Shown: positions 1-8,356 of the stretch, one piece after another
Numbering within the stretch: position 1 is the first letter of the stretch
How the letters are laid out: the number at the start of each line of letters is the position of its first letter
Origin: Saccharomonospora piscinae
Lineage (GTDB): Bacteria > Actinomycetota > Actinomycetes > Mycobacteriales > Pseudonocardiaceae
Reading direction: 5' to 3'
Length of the DNA stretch: 64,000 nucleotides
Assembly: GCF_005862235.1 (NCBI RefSeq)
Contig: NZ_VCEK01000003.1
Location: forward strand, 599,981 to 663,980
Program-made: the position numbers and the translations under genes
The notes under the pieces: model-generated
Seen by the model: the letters and a program-made list of their open reading frames with translations, nothing else
The model's database searches: none
Told to the model about the DNA's origin: nothing

Positions 1-1505
1 GTGGTTCCGGCCGGGGCGGTTCGGGTGCCGACCAGGGCGCGGCGCAGCGGTCCGACGACGAGTCGAACCAGCGCGACGGCGGCCGTGACGGCAACCGCGA
101 CGGCGGCAGGGACACCGGTCGCGACGACGCCAAGGACGGCAAGCCGGACCGGCAGGGCAACCAGCAACGCGGTCAGGGCAACGCGGGCGGTGGCCAGAGC
201 AACCAGGGTGGCCGCGGCGGCCAGGGCAACCAGGGAAACCAGGGTGGCCAGGACGGTCAGGACGATGACGAGCGTGGTGGCCGCAGGAGCCGCCGGTTCC
301 GGGACCGCAGGCGCCGGGGACGCGGTGAGGGCGGCGGCGGTACCGAGACCGAGATCCGCGAGGACGACGTTCTCCTTCCGGTCGCGGGCATCCTCGACGT
401 GCTGGAGAACTACGCGTTCGTCCGGACCTCGGGTTACCTGTCGGGTCCGAACGACGTGTACGTGTCGCTGTCGCTGGTGCGCAAGTACGGCCTGCGGCGT
501 GGCGACGCCATCACCGGCGTGGTGAAGCAGCCGCGTGAGGGCGAGCAGCAGCGGCAGAAGTTCAACCCGCTCGTGCGCGTGGACTCGGTCAACGGCCTGG
601 AGGCCGAGGTCGCCAAGAAGCGCCCCGAGTTCCACAAGCTGACGCCGCTCTACCCCAACGAGCGGTTGCGGTTGGAGACGGCGCCGAACAAGCTCACCAC
701 CCGGGTCATCGACCTGGTGATGCCGGTGGGCAAGGGACAGCGCGCGTTGATCGTGTCGCCGCCGAAGGCGGGTAAGACGACGATCATGCAGGACATCGCG
801 AACGCGATCACCACCAACAACCCGGAGTGCCACCTGATGGTGGTGCTGGTGGACGAGCGGCCCGAAGAGGTCACCGACATGCAGCGATCGGTGAAGGGCG
901 AGGTCATCGCCTCGACCTTCGACCGTCCGCCGTCGGACCACACCTCGGTGGCGGAGCTGTCCATCGAGCGGGCCAAGCGGCTCGTCGAGATGGGCCACGA
1001 CGTCGTGGTGCTGCTGGACTCGATCACCCGGCTGGGCCGGGCCTACAACCTGGCCGCCCCGGCGTCGGGACGCATCCTGTCCGGTGGTGTCGACTCGACC
1101 GCGCTGTTCCCGCCGAAGCGGTTCCTCGGCGCCGCCCGCAACATCGAGGGCGGCGGCTCGCTCACCATCTTCGCCACGGCGATGGTGGAGACGGGCTCCA
1201 CGGGTGACACCGTGATCTTCGAGGAGTTCAAGGGCACGGGCAACGCGGAGCTCAAGCTCGACCGCAAGATCGCGGAACGGCGCGTGTTCCCCGCCGTGGA
1301 CGTCAACCCGTCGGGCACCCGCAAGGAGGAGCTGCTGCTCTCGCCCGACGAGCTGTCGGTGACCCACAAGCTGCACCGGGTCCTGCACGCGCTGGACTCG
1401 CAGCAGGCCATCGACCTGTTGCTCGACCGGCTGCGCAAGACGAAGACCAACATCGAGTTCCTGATGCAGGTCTCCAAGACCGCACCGGGCTCGGACGACG
1501 ACTGA
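1..1505 (+). CDS. rho: Transcription termination factor Rho (5' end outside window)
   Basis: Rho is a ring-shaped hexameric RNA-dependent ATPase that releases transcripts from RNA polymerase. The frame is open from the left edge, so the N-terminus is missing; 500 residues are visible, ending at TGA 1503-1505. Roughly the first 110 are low-complexity, rich in Gly, Arg, Asp, Asn and Gln (for example RGGQGNQGNQGGQDGQ), followed by an Arg-rich patch near nt 280-330. This is the long disordered insertion known from actinobacterial Rho. The RNA-binding domain starts near nt 366 (LENYAFVRTSGYL). The RecA-like ATPase core carries the Walker A motif PPKAGKTT (about nt 757-780) and the VDERPEEVT and DSITRLGRAYN motifs. 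An internal GTG at 399 would give a shorter protein, but it falls inside the RNA-binding domain and is not the start. A hairpin at 1521-1562 follows, then rpmE, as in mycobacteria. Confidence 0.97.
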   Translation, partial: GSGRGGSGADQGAAQRSDDESNQRDGGRDGNRDGGRDTGRDDAKDGKPDRQGNQQRGQGNAGGGQSNQGGRGGQGNQGNQGGQDGQDDDERGGRRSRRFRDRRRRGRGEGGGGTETEIREDDVLLPVAGILDVLENYAFVRTSGYLSGPNDVYVSLSLVRKYGLRRGDAITGVVKQPREGEQQRQKFNPLVRVDSVNGLEAEVAKKRPEFHKLTPLYPNERLRLETAPNKLTTRVIDLVMPVGKGQRALIVSPPKAGKTTIMQDIANAITTNNPECHLMVVLVDERPEEVTDMQRSVKGEVIASTFDRPPSDHTSVAELSIERAKRLVEMGHDVVVLLDSITRLGRAYNLAAPASGRILSGGVDSTALFPPKRFLGAARNIEGGGSLTIFATAMVETGSTGDTVIFEEFKGTGNAELKLDRKIAERRVFPAVDVNPSGTRKEELLLSPDELSVTHKLHRVLHALDSQQAIDLLLDRLRKTKTNIEFLMQVSKTAPGSDDD

Positions 1506-1520
1506 CCGCCGTTCCGGAAC

Positions 1521-1562
1521 GGGGCCCGTCCCTGGGCGCGCTGCGCCTTGTGGGCGGGCCCC
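1521..1562 (+). terminator. Candidate terminator hairpin after rho
   Basis: Inverted repeat GGGGCCCG (1521-1528) and CGGGCCCC (1555-1562) with a 26-nt GC-rich loop, 16 nt after the rho stop. There is no U-tract, so a role in termination is inferred. The rest of 1563-1770 must hold the rpmE promoter; I cannot pick one with confidence. Confidence 0.5.
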
Positions 1563-1770
1563 GTGCCGCGTGACCGGGGTCGCCAGGTCGCTCGGGCTGA
1601 GCACGGTCGGCGGCATCGGGGGCACAGCGCTCGCGAAGCAGGCGGGAATACGCGCTCTGCCGGGTGCGTTGCGAGTGACGCCGGGGATTCTGGCACACTT
1701 GTTCCGCTGACGTCCGGCTCCGGTTCACCTCGCTGTTCGCGGGGACCCGGCGCTACGAGGAGAGGACACC

Positions 1771-1989
1771 ATGAAGAGCGGTATTCACCCCGACTACCAC
1801 GTCACCACGGTGACCTGCGGCTGTGGCAACACGTTCACCACGCGCAGCACCGCCGCGTCGGACACGATCCAGGTCGAGATCTGCTCGAACTGCCACCCGT
1901 TCTACACGGGCAAGCAGAAGATCCTGGACACCGGTGGCCGCGTGGCTCGGTTCGAGGCTCGCTACGGCAGGCGCAACACCAAGAAGTAG
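1771..1989 (+). CDS. rpmE: 50S ribosomal protein L31, zinc-binding (C+) type
   Basis: Protein L31 of the large ribosomal subunit, 72 residues, a normal length. The zinc-ribbon cysteines are present at C16, C18, C38 and C41 (TCGCGN and [11 protein letters not shown]), so this is the zinc-containing C+ paralogue and not the zinc-free form that some actinobacteria induce under zinc starvation through Zur. The N-terminus [10 protein letters not shown] and the ATG at 1771, preceded by the SD-like GAGGAGAGG about 5 nt upstream, fix the start. It lies between rho and prfA and is followed by a strong terminator hairpin. No Zur box is evident upstream, which fits a housekeeping role. Confidence 0.97.
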   Translation: MKSGIHPDYHVTTVTCGCGNTFTTRSTAASDTIQVEICSNCHPFYTGKQKILDTGGRVARFEARYGRRNTKK

Positions 1990-1997
1990 CGTCGCCG

Positions 1998-2038
1998 ACG
2001 GCGCCCGTTTCTGCCGCCAGGGCAGGGGCGGGCGCCGT
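1998..2038 (+). terminator. Rho-independent-type terminator after rpmE
   Basis: Perfect 10-bp inverted repeat ACGGCGCCCG (1998-2007) and CGGGCGCCGT (2029-2038), beginning 9 nt after the rpmE stop and followed by TTTCGCGTT. Stem and position fit a terminator; the short T-run makes it moderately strong. prfA begins 38 nt later, so some read-through is likely. Confidence 0.7.
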
Positions 2039-2075
2039 TTCGCGTTCAGCCCGGTGTTCGAGGAAGGGGCGGCCG

Positions 2076-3143
2076 GTGGAATCGGAATCGCTGCGAGTAC
2101 TGCTCGACGAGTACGCCGAGCTGGAGGAACAGCTCGCGGACCCCGCGGTGCACGCGGACCAGGGCCGGGCCCGCAAACTGGGGCGCCGCTACGCGGAGCT
2201 CGCGCCCGTGGTCCGGGTGGTCAACGAGCTGGCTGCCACGCGCTCGGATCTGACGACGGCACGAGAGCTGGGCTCGGAGGACGAGTCGTTCGCCGAGGAG
2301 GCTGAGGCGCTCGCCGCGCGGCTGCCCGTGCTGGAGGCGCGGCTGACCGAACTGCTGCTGCCTCGGGACCCGTACGACGGCTCCGACGTGGTCATGGAGA
2401 TCAAGTCGGGGGAGGGCGGCGAGGAGTCGGCGCTGTTCGCGGGCGATCTGCTGCGCATGTACCTGCGCTTCGCCGAACGGCAGGGCTGGACCGTCACGGT
2501 GCTCGACGCGACGCCGTCGGATCTGGGCGGCTACAAGGACGTCACAGTCTCGGTGCGCGGCAAGGGCACCGACGCGGACGGCGTGTGGGCACGGCTGAAG
2601 TTCGAGGGCGGGGTACACCGGGTGCAGCGGGTGCCTGCCACCGAGTCGCAGGGGCGTATCCACACCTCCGCGGCCGGGGTCCTGATCTATCCCGAGCCGG
2701 AGGAGATCGAGGTCGAGGTCGATCCCAACGACCTGCGGATCGACGTTTTCCGCTCGTCGGGCCCGGGTGGCCAGAGCGTGAACACCACCGACTCGGCCGT
2801 GCGGGTCACGCACCTGCCGACCGGGATCGTCGTGTCCTGCCAGAACGAGAAGTCGCAGATCCAGAACCGGGCCCGGGCCATCCAGGTCCTCCAGGCCAGG
2901 TTGCAGGCGCTGGCCGAGGAGGAGGCCGAGGCGAAGGCCGCCGACGCGCGCCGCTCCCAGGTCCGCACGGTGGACCGCTCGGAGCGGGTGCGCACCTACA
3001 ACTTCCCGGAGAACCGGATCTCCGACCACCGGGTGAACTACAAGGCGTACAACCTCGACCAGGTGCTCGACGGTGAGCTGACGGGCGTGCTGGACGCGCT
3101 CTCGGCCGCCGACCGGGAGGAACGGCTCAGCGAGTCGCGGTAG
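2076..3143 (+). CDS. prfA: Peptide chain release factor 1
   Basis: RF1 recognises UAA and UAG stop codons in the ribosomal A site and triggers peptide release. The 355-residue protein has the codon-recognition tripeptide PAT at residues 187-189 (RVPATES), the RF1 PxT signature and not the RF2 SPF, and the catalytic GGQ motif at 231-233 ([10 protein letters not shown]). The Gln of GGQ is the usual methylation target of PrmC, encoded two genes downstream. The GTG start at 2076 is chosen because AGGAAGGGG lies just upstream and the protein then begins with the usual helix ([16 protein letters not shown]); the open frame runs further upstream through rpmE but that part is not family-like. Confidence 0.97.
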   Translation: MESESLRVLLDEYAELEEQLADPAVHADQGRARKLGRRYAELAPVVRVVNELAATRSDLTTARELGSEDESFAEEAEALAARLPVLEARLTELLLPRDPYDGSDVVMEIKSGEGGEESALFAGDLLRMYLRFAERQGWTVTVLDATPSDLGGYKDVTVSVRGKGTDADGVWARLKFEGGVHRVQRVPATESQGRIHTSAAGVLIYPEPEEIEVEVDPNDLRIDVFRSSGPGGQSVNTTDSAVRVTHLPTGIVVSCQNEKSQIQNRARAIQVLQARLQALAEEEAEAKAADARRSQVRTVDRSERVRTYNFPENRISDHRVNYKAYNLDQVLDGELTGVLDALSAADREERLSESR

Positions 3144-3188
3144 CCGGGTGCGGGCGTACCGCGCGGAATACCCGGAACCGGGGCGGCG

Positions 3189-3542
3189 TTGATCGGCGAC
3201 GTGTTGATCGGCGAACTGGCCGCGCGCACGGGCGTCGGAGCGCGGCTGCTGCGGTACTACGAGTCCCAGGAGCTGCTGCACGCGCGACGCGGCCCGAACG
3301 GCTACCGGACCTACGAACAGGACGCGGTGCTGCGCGTCCGCCAGATCAGGGCGTTGCTCGCGGCGGGCCTGACCACGGAGATGATCCGCGAGGTCCTGCC
3401 GTGCGCCGAGGGGGAAACCCCCGATCTGGTGATGTGCGAGGGGCTGCGGACTCTGCTGGACAGCAGGCTGGCCGTACTCGACGACCGGATCGAGGGATTG
3501 CGCCGGACGCGGGCGGCGCTGGCCGGGCTCGTCACACCGTGA
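3189..3542 (+). CDS. MerR-family transcriptional regulator
   Basis: A 117-residue DNA-binding regulator. The N-terminal winged helix-turn-helix is clear (IGELAARTGVGARLLRYYESQELL, then the wing GPNGYRTYEQDAV), and a C-terminal helix would form the dimer coiled coil (LLDSRLAVLDDRIEGLRRTRAALAGL). Two cysteines (LPCAEG and VMCEG) lie between; this spacing is common in small actinobacterial MerR proteins of unknown ligand and does not match a well-known metal-sensor pattern. The start is uncertain: the DNA repeats TTGATCGGCGA at 3189 and 3204, and starts at TTG 3189, GTG 3201 or TTG 3204 are all possible. The last two would begin directly at the usual IGELA. Target genes cannot be told from context; it sits between prfA and prmC. 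Confidence 0.85.
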   Translation: MIGDVLIGELAARTGVGARLLRYYESQELLHARRGPNGYRTYEQDAVLRVRQIRALLAAGLTTEMIREVLPCAEGETPDLVMCEGLRTLLDSRLAVLDDRIEGLRRTRAALAGLVTP

Positions 3543-3606
3543 CCGACGTCCTTCGCGGGGTGGCGCTGCGCCTGTCGTGTCCGGGACGTGTGCCAGTCTT
3601 GTCCGT

Positions 3607-4470
3607 GTGAAGCGATTGCCCCTGCGACTAGCGCTGCTGGAGGCGACCCGACAGCTCGACGACGCCGGTGTGGCGTCGCCGCGCACCGACGCCGAGCTGA
3701 TCGCCGCGCACGTCCTCGGCGTGGATCGCGGCAGGCTGCCGCTGGTGCCCCTCGTCGACCCGCCGGTGGTGGAGGCCATCGGCAGGATCGTCGCGGAGCG
3801 TGCCAAGCGGGTGCCGTTGCAGTACCTCACCGGGTACGCCGTGCTCGGCGACATCGCCGTGGAAGTCGGCAACGGCGTGTTCGTGCCGAGGCCCGAGACC
3901 GAGCTCCTGCTGGACTGGGGGCTGCGCCAGATCAAGGGCCGCGAGTATCCCGTGGTGGTCGACCTGTGTACCGGCTCGGGCGCGCTCGCGCTCGCGGTGG
4001 CGCACGCCAGACCGGACGCGGTCGTGTACGCGGTGGACAACGACCCGCACGCGCTGGCCTGGGCGCGGCACAACGCGGACCGCAGGGCCGAGGCCGGGGA
4101 CACACCCATCCGGCTCTACACCGGTGATGTGACCGACGACACCGTGTTCGCCGAACTGGACGGGCTCGTGGACGTGGTGCTGTGCAACCCGCCGTACGTG
4201 CCGGAGGGCACGGAGGTACCGCCCGAGGTCGCCGACTTCGACCCGCCCCAGGCCGTGTTCGCCGCACGGGGAGGGCTTGCCGTGATCCGGCACGTGGTCA
4301 CGATGGCCGCCCGGCTGCTGCGTCGCGGTGGGGGAGTCGCCATCGAACACGACGACACCCACGCCCGTGCCGTGCCCCCGCTGCTGCAGGCGCGGCGCGT
4401 GCTCACCGACGTGGCCGACCATCCCGACCTGGCCGGTCGTCCCCGGTTCGTCACCGCGAGGCGGGCATGA
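3607..4470 (+). CDS. prmC: Release factor glutamine methyltransferase PrmC (HemK)
   Basis: N5-glutamine methyltransferase that uses S-adenosylmethionine to methylate the Gln of the GGQ motif of RF1 and RF2. The 287-residue protein has the N-terminal helical release-factor-binding domain (RLALLEATRQLDDAGVASPRTDAELIAAHVLG) and a Rossmann-type domain with the SAM-binding motif VVDLCTGSGALALAVA and the catalytic NPPY at residues 194-197. The GTG at 3607 gives the family-typical N-terminus VKRLPLRLALLEAT; the open frame extends 30 nt upstream without family similarity. Being two genes after prfA puts enzyme and substrate together, the arrangement also found in mycobacteria. Confidence 0.95.
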   Translation: MKRLPLRLALLEATRQLDDAGVASPRTDAELIAAHVLGVDRGRLPLVPLVDPPVVEAIGRIVAERAKRVPLQYLTGYAVLGDIAVEVGNGVFVPRPETELLLDWGLRQIKGREYPVVVDLCTGSGALALAVAHARPDAVVYAVDNDPHALAWARHNADRRAEAGDTPIRLYTGDVTDDTVFAELDGLVDVVLCNPPYVPEGTEVPPEVADFDPPQAVFAARGGLAVIRHVVTMAARLLRRGGGVAIEHDDTHARAVPPLLQARRVLTDVADHPDLAGRPRFVTARRA

Positions 4471-4519
4471 CCCCGTGGGGCACCGACCGCCGTGCCGGGC
4501 GTCGCTAAGCTTGGCCCGC

Positions 4520-5170
4520 ATGAGCGCGGTGTACGACTGCGGTGAGCCGCACACGAGGTCCGACGGACTGAAGGCAGCCGCCTCGGCGGTGCGATCGGGC
4601 AGGCTCGTGGTCCTGCCGACGGACACCGTCTACGGCATCGGCGCGGACGCGTTCGACGCCTCGGCGGTGCGGGCGCTGCTGGAGGCGAAGAACCGGGGCC
4701 CCGACATGCCGGTGGGGGTGCTGGTCGGCTCGTGGTCCACAGTGGATGGGCTGGTGCTGGGGATGCCCAGGCAGGCACGGGCGCTCATCGAGGCGTTCTG
4801 GCCCGGTGACCTCTCGATCGTCGTGGCGCACGCACCCAGCCTCCAGTGGAACCTCGGCACCACCCGGGGCACGGTCATGCTGCGGATGCCGCTGCACCCC
4901 GTGGCTCTCGAACTGCTGCGCGAGGTCGGCCCGATGGCCGTCTCCAGCGCCAACGTCTCGGGACAGCCCCCGGCCGGCACCGCGCAGGAGGCCGTCGACC
5001 AGCTCGGCGAATCGGTGGCCGTGTACCTCGACGGCGGCCCCAGCGGGGAACCCGTGCCCTCGACGATCGTGGATCTCACCGGAGAGGAACCCGAGCTGCT
5101 CCGGGAGGGAGCCGTGAGCGCGGAGGCGGTGGCGGAGGTGCTGGGCGAGGAGATCGGCCCGGCGCAGTGA
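4520..5170 (+). CDS. tsaC: L-threonylcarbamoyladenylate synthase (Sua5/YrdC/YwlC family)
   Basis: Makes threonylcarbamoyl-AMP from threonine, bicarbonate and ATP, the first step of the t6A modification at position 37 of ANN-decoding tRNAs. The 216-residue protein has the YrdC-fold signatures PTDTVYGIGADA, the LLEAKNRGPDMPVGVLV strand that replaces the usual KxR, and SSANVSGQPP. There is no C-terminal Sua5 extension, so it is the short TsaC/YwlC type. ATG 4520 is preceded by TAAGCT at 4506-4511 with 8 nt between, fitting a leaderless or nearly leaderless transcript; there is no SD. The coding sequence contains the palindrome TCCACAGTGGA at 4736-4746 discussed in the findings. Confidence 0.93.
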   Translation: MSAVYDCGEPHTRSDGLKAAASAVRSGRLVVLPTDTVYGIGADAFDASAVRALLEAKNRGPDMPVGVLVGSWSTVDGLVLGMPRQARALIEAFWPGDLSIVVAHAPSLQWNLGTTRGTVMLRMPLHPVALELLREVGPMAVSSANVSGQPPAGTAQEAVDQLGESVAVYLDGGPSGEPVPSTIVDLTGEEPELLREGAVSAEAVAEVLGEEIGPAQ

Positions 5171-5249
5171 CCATGATCGGTGACGGTACCGTTGCGCGCT
5201 GTGAAACACGCGCGTGCCGTCCGTGTCCCTGTTGGAGGGTGACGCGGAC

Positions 5250-6410
5250 GTGAATCCCGCCCCCGCCGGTCTGCCGATCCGGGAGTACCTGCTCGTCGGT
5301 CTCGTCTCGGCCGCCCTGACCTTCCTGCTGACCGCACTCGTCCGCCGCTTCGCCATCCGGGTGAAGGCGGTCGCGATCCCGCGCAAGCGCGACGTCCACG
5401 TCCTCCCGATCCCGAGGATGGGCGGCCTCGCCATGTACCTCGGCGTGGTCGGGGGCATGGCGATGGCCCACCAGCTGCCCGTGCTGAGGCGGGCCTTCGA
5501 GTACTCGTTCGACCCGGTCGCCGTCCTCATCGGAGGCGGCGTCATCGTGCTGATCGGCGCGCTGGACGACCGGTTCGAGCTGGACGCCTGGACCAAACTC
5601 GCCGGCCAGGTGATGTGTGCGGGCATCCTCGTGCTCTTCGGCGTGCAGTGGGTGTCGCTGTGGGTGCCCTGGGGCGGCGACACCGACTCGCTCGGCAACC
5701 TGCTGATCTTCGACCGCAACCAGGGCGGGTTGCTGGTCGTGCTGCTGGTGGTCGTCATGGTCAACGCCATGAACTTCGTGGACGGGCTCGACGGCCTCGC
5801 GGGCGGCCTCGGCCTCATCGCGGCGGCGGCGGTCTGCACGTTCTCGCTGTGGCTGCTGCACTCCTCGGGCGGCGACGTGGGCACCTACCCGCCCGCGCTC
5901 ATCGCCGCCACGCTCGCCGGAGCCTGTCTGGGCTTCCTGCCGCACAACTTCCAGCCCGCGAAGATCTTCATGGGCGACTCGGGATCGATGATGATCGGCC
6001 TGATGCTGGCCGCCGCCAGCACCTCGGCCTCGGGGCGCATCACCTACATCTCGTTCGACGCCACCGACGTCGTCGCGCTGCTGTCTCCCCTGTTCGTCGT
6101 GGCCGCCGTGCTGTTTCTGCCCCTGCTCGACCTGGTGCTCGCGGTGGTGCGGCGCACCCGTCGCGGCGAGAGCCCGTTCGCGGCGGACAAGATGCACCTG
6201 CACCACCGGCTGCTGGAGATCGGGCACTCGCAGCGCAGGGCCGTTCTGCTGATCTACCTGTGGGCCGGCCTGCTCGCGTTCGGCGCGGTGGCGGTGGCGA
6301 TGTTCGACACGACCGCCGTGTTCTGGGGAACCCTCGGCGGCCTGCTGCTCGCGGGTCTCGTGTCCTTCGTCCCCCGGCTGAAGCGGCAGCGGGCGAAGGA
6401 ACCCGTATAG
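5250..6410 (+). CDS. wecA: Undecaprenyl/decaprenyl-phosphate GlcNAc-1-phosphate transferase (WecA/Rfe, MraY family)
   Basis: Membrane enzyme that moves a sugar 1-phosphate (GlcNAc-1-P in characterised WecA) from its UDP-sugar to polyprenyl phosphate, starting cell-envelope polymer synthesis; in mycobacteria it begins the arabinogalactan linkage unit. The 386-residue protein is almost wholly hydrophobic with about ten or eleven membrane segments. Family motifs are the DD pair in GALDDRFELDAWTKL, NFVDGLDGLAGGL, FMGDSGSMMIG, and the WecA-subgroup histidine motif HLHHRLLEIGHSQR. GTG 5250 is preferred because GGAGG at 5234-5238 lies 11 nt upstream; an earlier GTG at 5214 has no SD. It lies directly upstream of atpI, as rfe does in M. 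tuberculosis. Confidence 0.92.
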   Translation: MNPAPAGLPIREYLLVGLVSAALTFLLTALVRRFAIRVKAVAIPRKRDVHVLPIPRMGGLAMYLGVVGGMAMAHQLPVLRRAFEYSFDPVAVLIGGGVIVLIGALDDRFELDAWTKLAGQVMCAGILVLFGVQWVSLWVPWGGDTDSLGNLLIFDRNQGGLLVVLLVVVMVNAMNFVDGLDGLAGGLGLIAAAAVCTFSLWLLHSSGGDVGTYPPALIAATLAGACLGFLPHNFQPAKIFMGDSGSMMIGLMLAAASTSASGRITYISFDATDVVALLSPLFVVAAVLFLPLLDLVLAVVRRTRRGESPFAADKMHLHHRLLEIGHSQRRAVLLIYLWAGLLAFGAVAVAMFDTTAVFWGTLGGLLLAGLVSFVPRLKRQRAKEPV

Positions 6411-6453
6411 CCTGTCCCGGTTGGCCGGGTACGGGACGAGCAGGGAGCGACGG

Positions 6454-6981
6454 ATGAACGCAGTGGACGGCGAGGCGGGACCCGCCACGGCGGCCGGCGG
6501 CGACACCCGCGAGGCCGACGACGCCGACGACGCGGTGCGTGCGGCCCACACCCGCTCGGTGCATGCTCTCGCCGAGGCCATGCTGCGCTGGGGGCTGCGG
6601 CTGGCGCTGCCCGCCGCGCTGGTGACGATCGGGGTGGCCACCGTGGCGGCCGGGGCCGAGGGCCTGGTGGGTGCCGGATTCGGCGTGGTGCTGGGCTTCG
6701 GCTCGTCGCTGGTGACGATCACGATGATGCGGATCGCCGCCACGCGCCCGCCGAACACGCTGATGGGGCTCGCGCTCGGCGGCTACGCGATCAAGATGAC
6801 GGGCCTTCTGGTGGTCATGCTGCTGCTGCGGGACGTGGCCGGGTTCAGCAGACCCGCGCTGGCGTTCGGCATGCTCGTGGTCGTCGTCGCGTGGGCGGTC
6901 GCCGAGGTGGCGGCGTTCCAGACGACGAAGACGCCCACGCTCGTCGTCCCCCGAACGGCCCAGCGGCCTCCGGAGGACTGA
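6454..6981 (+). CDS. atpI: ATP synthase-associated protein I (AtpI-like)
   Basis: Small membrane protein that usually opens ATP synthase operons and is thought to help assemble the c-ring or handle Mg2+. It has 175 residues: a hydrophilic acidic N-terminus (about 45 residues) followed by four likely membrane helices (LPAALVTIGVATVAAG; GVVLGFGSSLVTITMM; YAIKMTGLLVVMLLLR; AFGMLVVVVAWAVAEVAAF). ATG 6454 has GGGAG at 6443-6447. Sequence conservation in this family is low, so identification leans on position between wecA and atpB and on the topology; the M. tuberculosis counterpart is Rv1303. Confidence 0.8.
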   Translation: MNAVDGEAGPATAAGGDTREADDADDAVRAAHTRSVHALAEAMLRWGLRLALPAALVTIGVATVAAGAEGLVGAGFGVVLGFGSSLVTITMMRIAATRPPNTLMGLALGGYAIKMTGLLVVMLLLRDVAGFSRPALAFGMLVVVVAWAVAEVAAFQTTKTPTLVVPRTAQRPPED

Positions 6982-7052
6982 GCCCGCGGCCCCGTAGAAG
7001 TACGCCCGTACGGCTAGTACGACCGCCCCTGGTAGGGTCCGCGACAAGGTCC

Positions 7053-7071
7053 CATCCCCGTGCGGGGGATG
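7053..7071 (+). promoter_or_regulatory. Hairpin in the leader of atpB
   Basis: CATCCCC (7053-7059) and GGGGATG (7065-7071) form a 7-bp stem with a 5-nt loop in the 191-bp gap between atpI and atpB. It may attenuate or stabilise the message upstream of the main atp genes. A TAnnnT hexamer at 7100-7105 (TACGTT) could be an internal promoter -10, but I see no good -35. Confidence 0.35.
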
Positions 7072-7172
7072 CCCTGCACGGTGCCGGAGCTGTATCCGGT
7101 ACGTTAAGTCCAGGTTTGTGACGATTCCCCCGGCGGAGTGAACGCCGGCCGGGAGAACCGGAAGGAGCCCAG

Positions 7173-7955
7173 TTGGGCGCGCTGGTACTAGCCGCAGGTG
7201 ACGAATTCACACCGCCGACGGCAGAGGCCTTCAACCTGCCCCCGATCTTCGGCTGGGTCACCAAACCCATGCTGCTCGCCGTGCTCTCCGTGGTCATCAT
7301 CGTGGCATTCTTCGTGCTCACAACCCGGAAGATGAGCGTCGTTCCCGGCAAGGGGCAGTTCCTCGTCGAGTCGCTGTACGACTTCGGCCGCAACAACATC
7401 GCGCGTGAGCAGATCGGCGCGGCCGACTTCCTGCGTTTCGTCCCGCTGGTGCTGAGCCTGTTCACCTTCATCCTGGTGAACAACCTGTTCGGTCTCGTAC
7501 CGATCCTGCAGTTCCCGACGATGTCGCACATCGGTTTCCCGCTGGCACTGTCGGTGCTGGTGGTCTACCCCGTCTACCACTACGCGGGCATTCGCAAGCA
7601 CGGCCTCGGCACCTACCTGCGTAACCAGCTGGTTCCGCCCGGTGCGCCGAAGTTCGTCTACATCCTGCTCACGCCGATCGAGTTCTTCACCAAGTTCGTG
7701 ATGAACCCGATCACGCTGGCGATCCGGGTGTTCGCCGCCATGTTCGCGGGCCACCTGCTCATCATGTTGTTCGGCATCTCGGCCGAATACCTGCTGCTGC
7801 ACGGTGAGGGCCTGGTGAAGGCGGTTTCCGCGTTCTCGTTCGCGGGTGCCTTGGCGATCACGTTCATCGAGGCGCTCATCATGGTGATCCAGGCGTTCAT
7901 CTTCGCGTTGCTGTCCGCCAACTACATCGGGGCCGCTTTGGCCGACGAACACTGA
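7173..7955 (+). CDS. atpB: F-type ATP synthase subunit a
   Basis: Membrane stator subunit that provides the two proton half-channels beside the c-ring. The 260-residue protein has five or six membrane helices. The essential arginine of the conserved helix is R185 (LAIRVFAAMFAGHLL), matching E. coli aR210. The start is TTG 7173, supported by AAGGAG at 7162-7167 with 5-nt spacing; no ATG or GTG is suitably placed. A TTG start at the head of the main operon could hold down translation of this subunit. It is followed by atpE after about 106 bp. Confidence 0.95.
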   Translation: MGALVLAAGDEFTPPTAEAFNLPPIFGWVTKPMLLAVLSVVIIVAFFVLTTRKMSVVPGKGQFLVESLYDFGRNNIAREQIGAADFLRFVPLVLSLFTFILVNNLFGLVPILQFPTMSHIGFPLALSVLVVYPVYHYAGIRKHGLGTYLRNQLVPPGAPKFVYILLTPIEFFTKFVMNPITLAIRVFAAMFAGHLLIMLFGISAEYLLLHGEGLVKAVSAFSFAGALAITFIEALIMVIQAFIFALLSANYIGAALADEH

Positions 7956-8061
7956 GCCAACCTCCCGACCCGCGGACGGCCGACGCGACGGTGACGTCCG
8001 TTCGACCCCAAGGCAAAACCTCCGTAAACCGAACACGGACGAAGTTGGAAAGGGAATACAC

Positions 8062-8310
8062 GTGAGCTCCATGCTTCTTGCCCAGCAGGCCGCCGAAACC
8101 AGCATCAACTCGGGTCTGGCCGTCATTGGCTACGGACTCGGTGCCATCGGTGGTGGTATCGGCGTGGGCATGATCTTCTCGTCGGTCATCAGCGGAACCG
8201 CCCGTCAGCCCGAGGCCCAGGGCAAGCTGATGAACATCGGCTTCACCACCTTCGCCCTGGTCGAGGTGCTGGCGCTGCTCGGGTTCGTTCTCTTCTTCCT
8301 CGCAGGCTGA
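8062..8310 (+). CDS. atpE: F-type ATP synthase subunit c
   Basis: Proton-carrying subunit of the rotor ring. The 82-residue protein is a two-helix hairpin: helix 1 with the glycine-rich GLGAIGGGIGVG, the polar loop GTARQPEAQG, and helix 2 with the proton-binding glutamate E68 (FALVEVLALLGFVLFF), equal to E61 of M. tuberculosis, the site around which bedaquiline binds. GTG 8062 is preferred over ATG 8071 because GGAAAGGGA ends 6 nt before it. The fairly long gaps on either side (106 and 46 bp) fit separate translation of a subunit needed in many copies. Confidence 0.97.
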   Translation: MSSMLLAQQAAETSINSGLAVIGYGLGAIGGGIGVGMIFSSVISGTARQPEAQGKLMNIGFTTFALVEVLALLGFVLFFLAG

Positions 8311-8356
8311 CGTCGGTTCCACCGACCGTGAGTAACCAGACGAAGTGGAGACGGCG

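Noticed and set aside
1..525. Open frame of 174 codons at the left edge in frame 1
   Set aside because: It overlaps rho in another frame and is an Ala/Thr/Arg-rich shadow of the low-complexity Rho insertion.
2046..4109. A 687-codon antisense frame over prfA and prmC
   Set aside because: Same reason; the plus-strand genes carry all family motifs.
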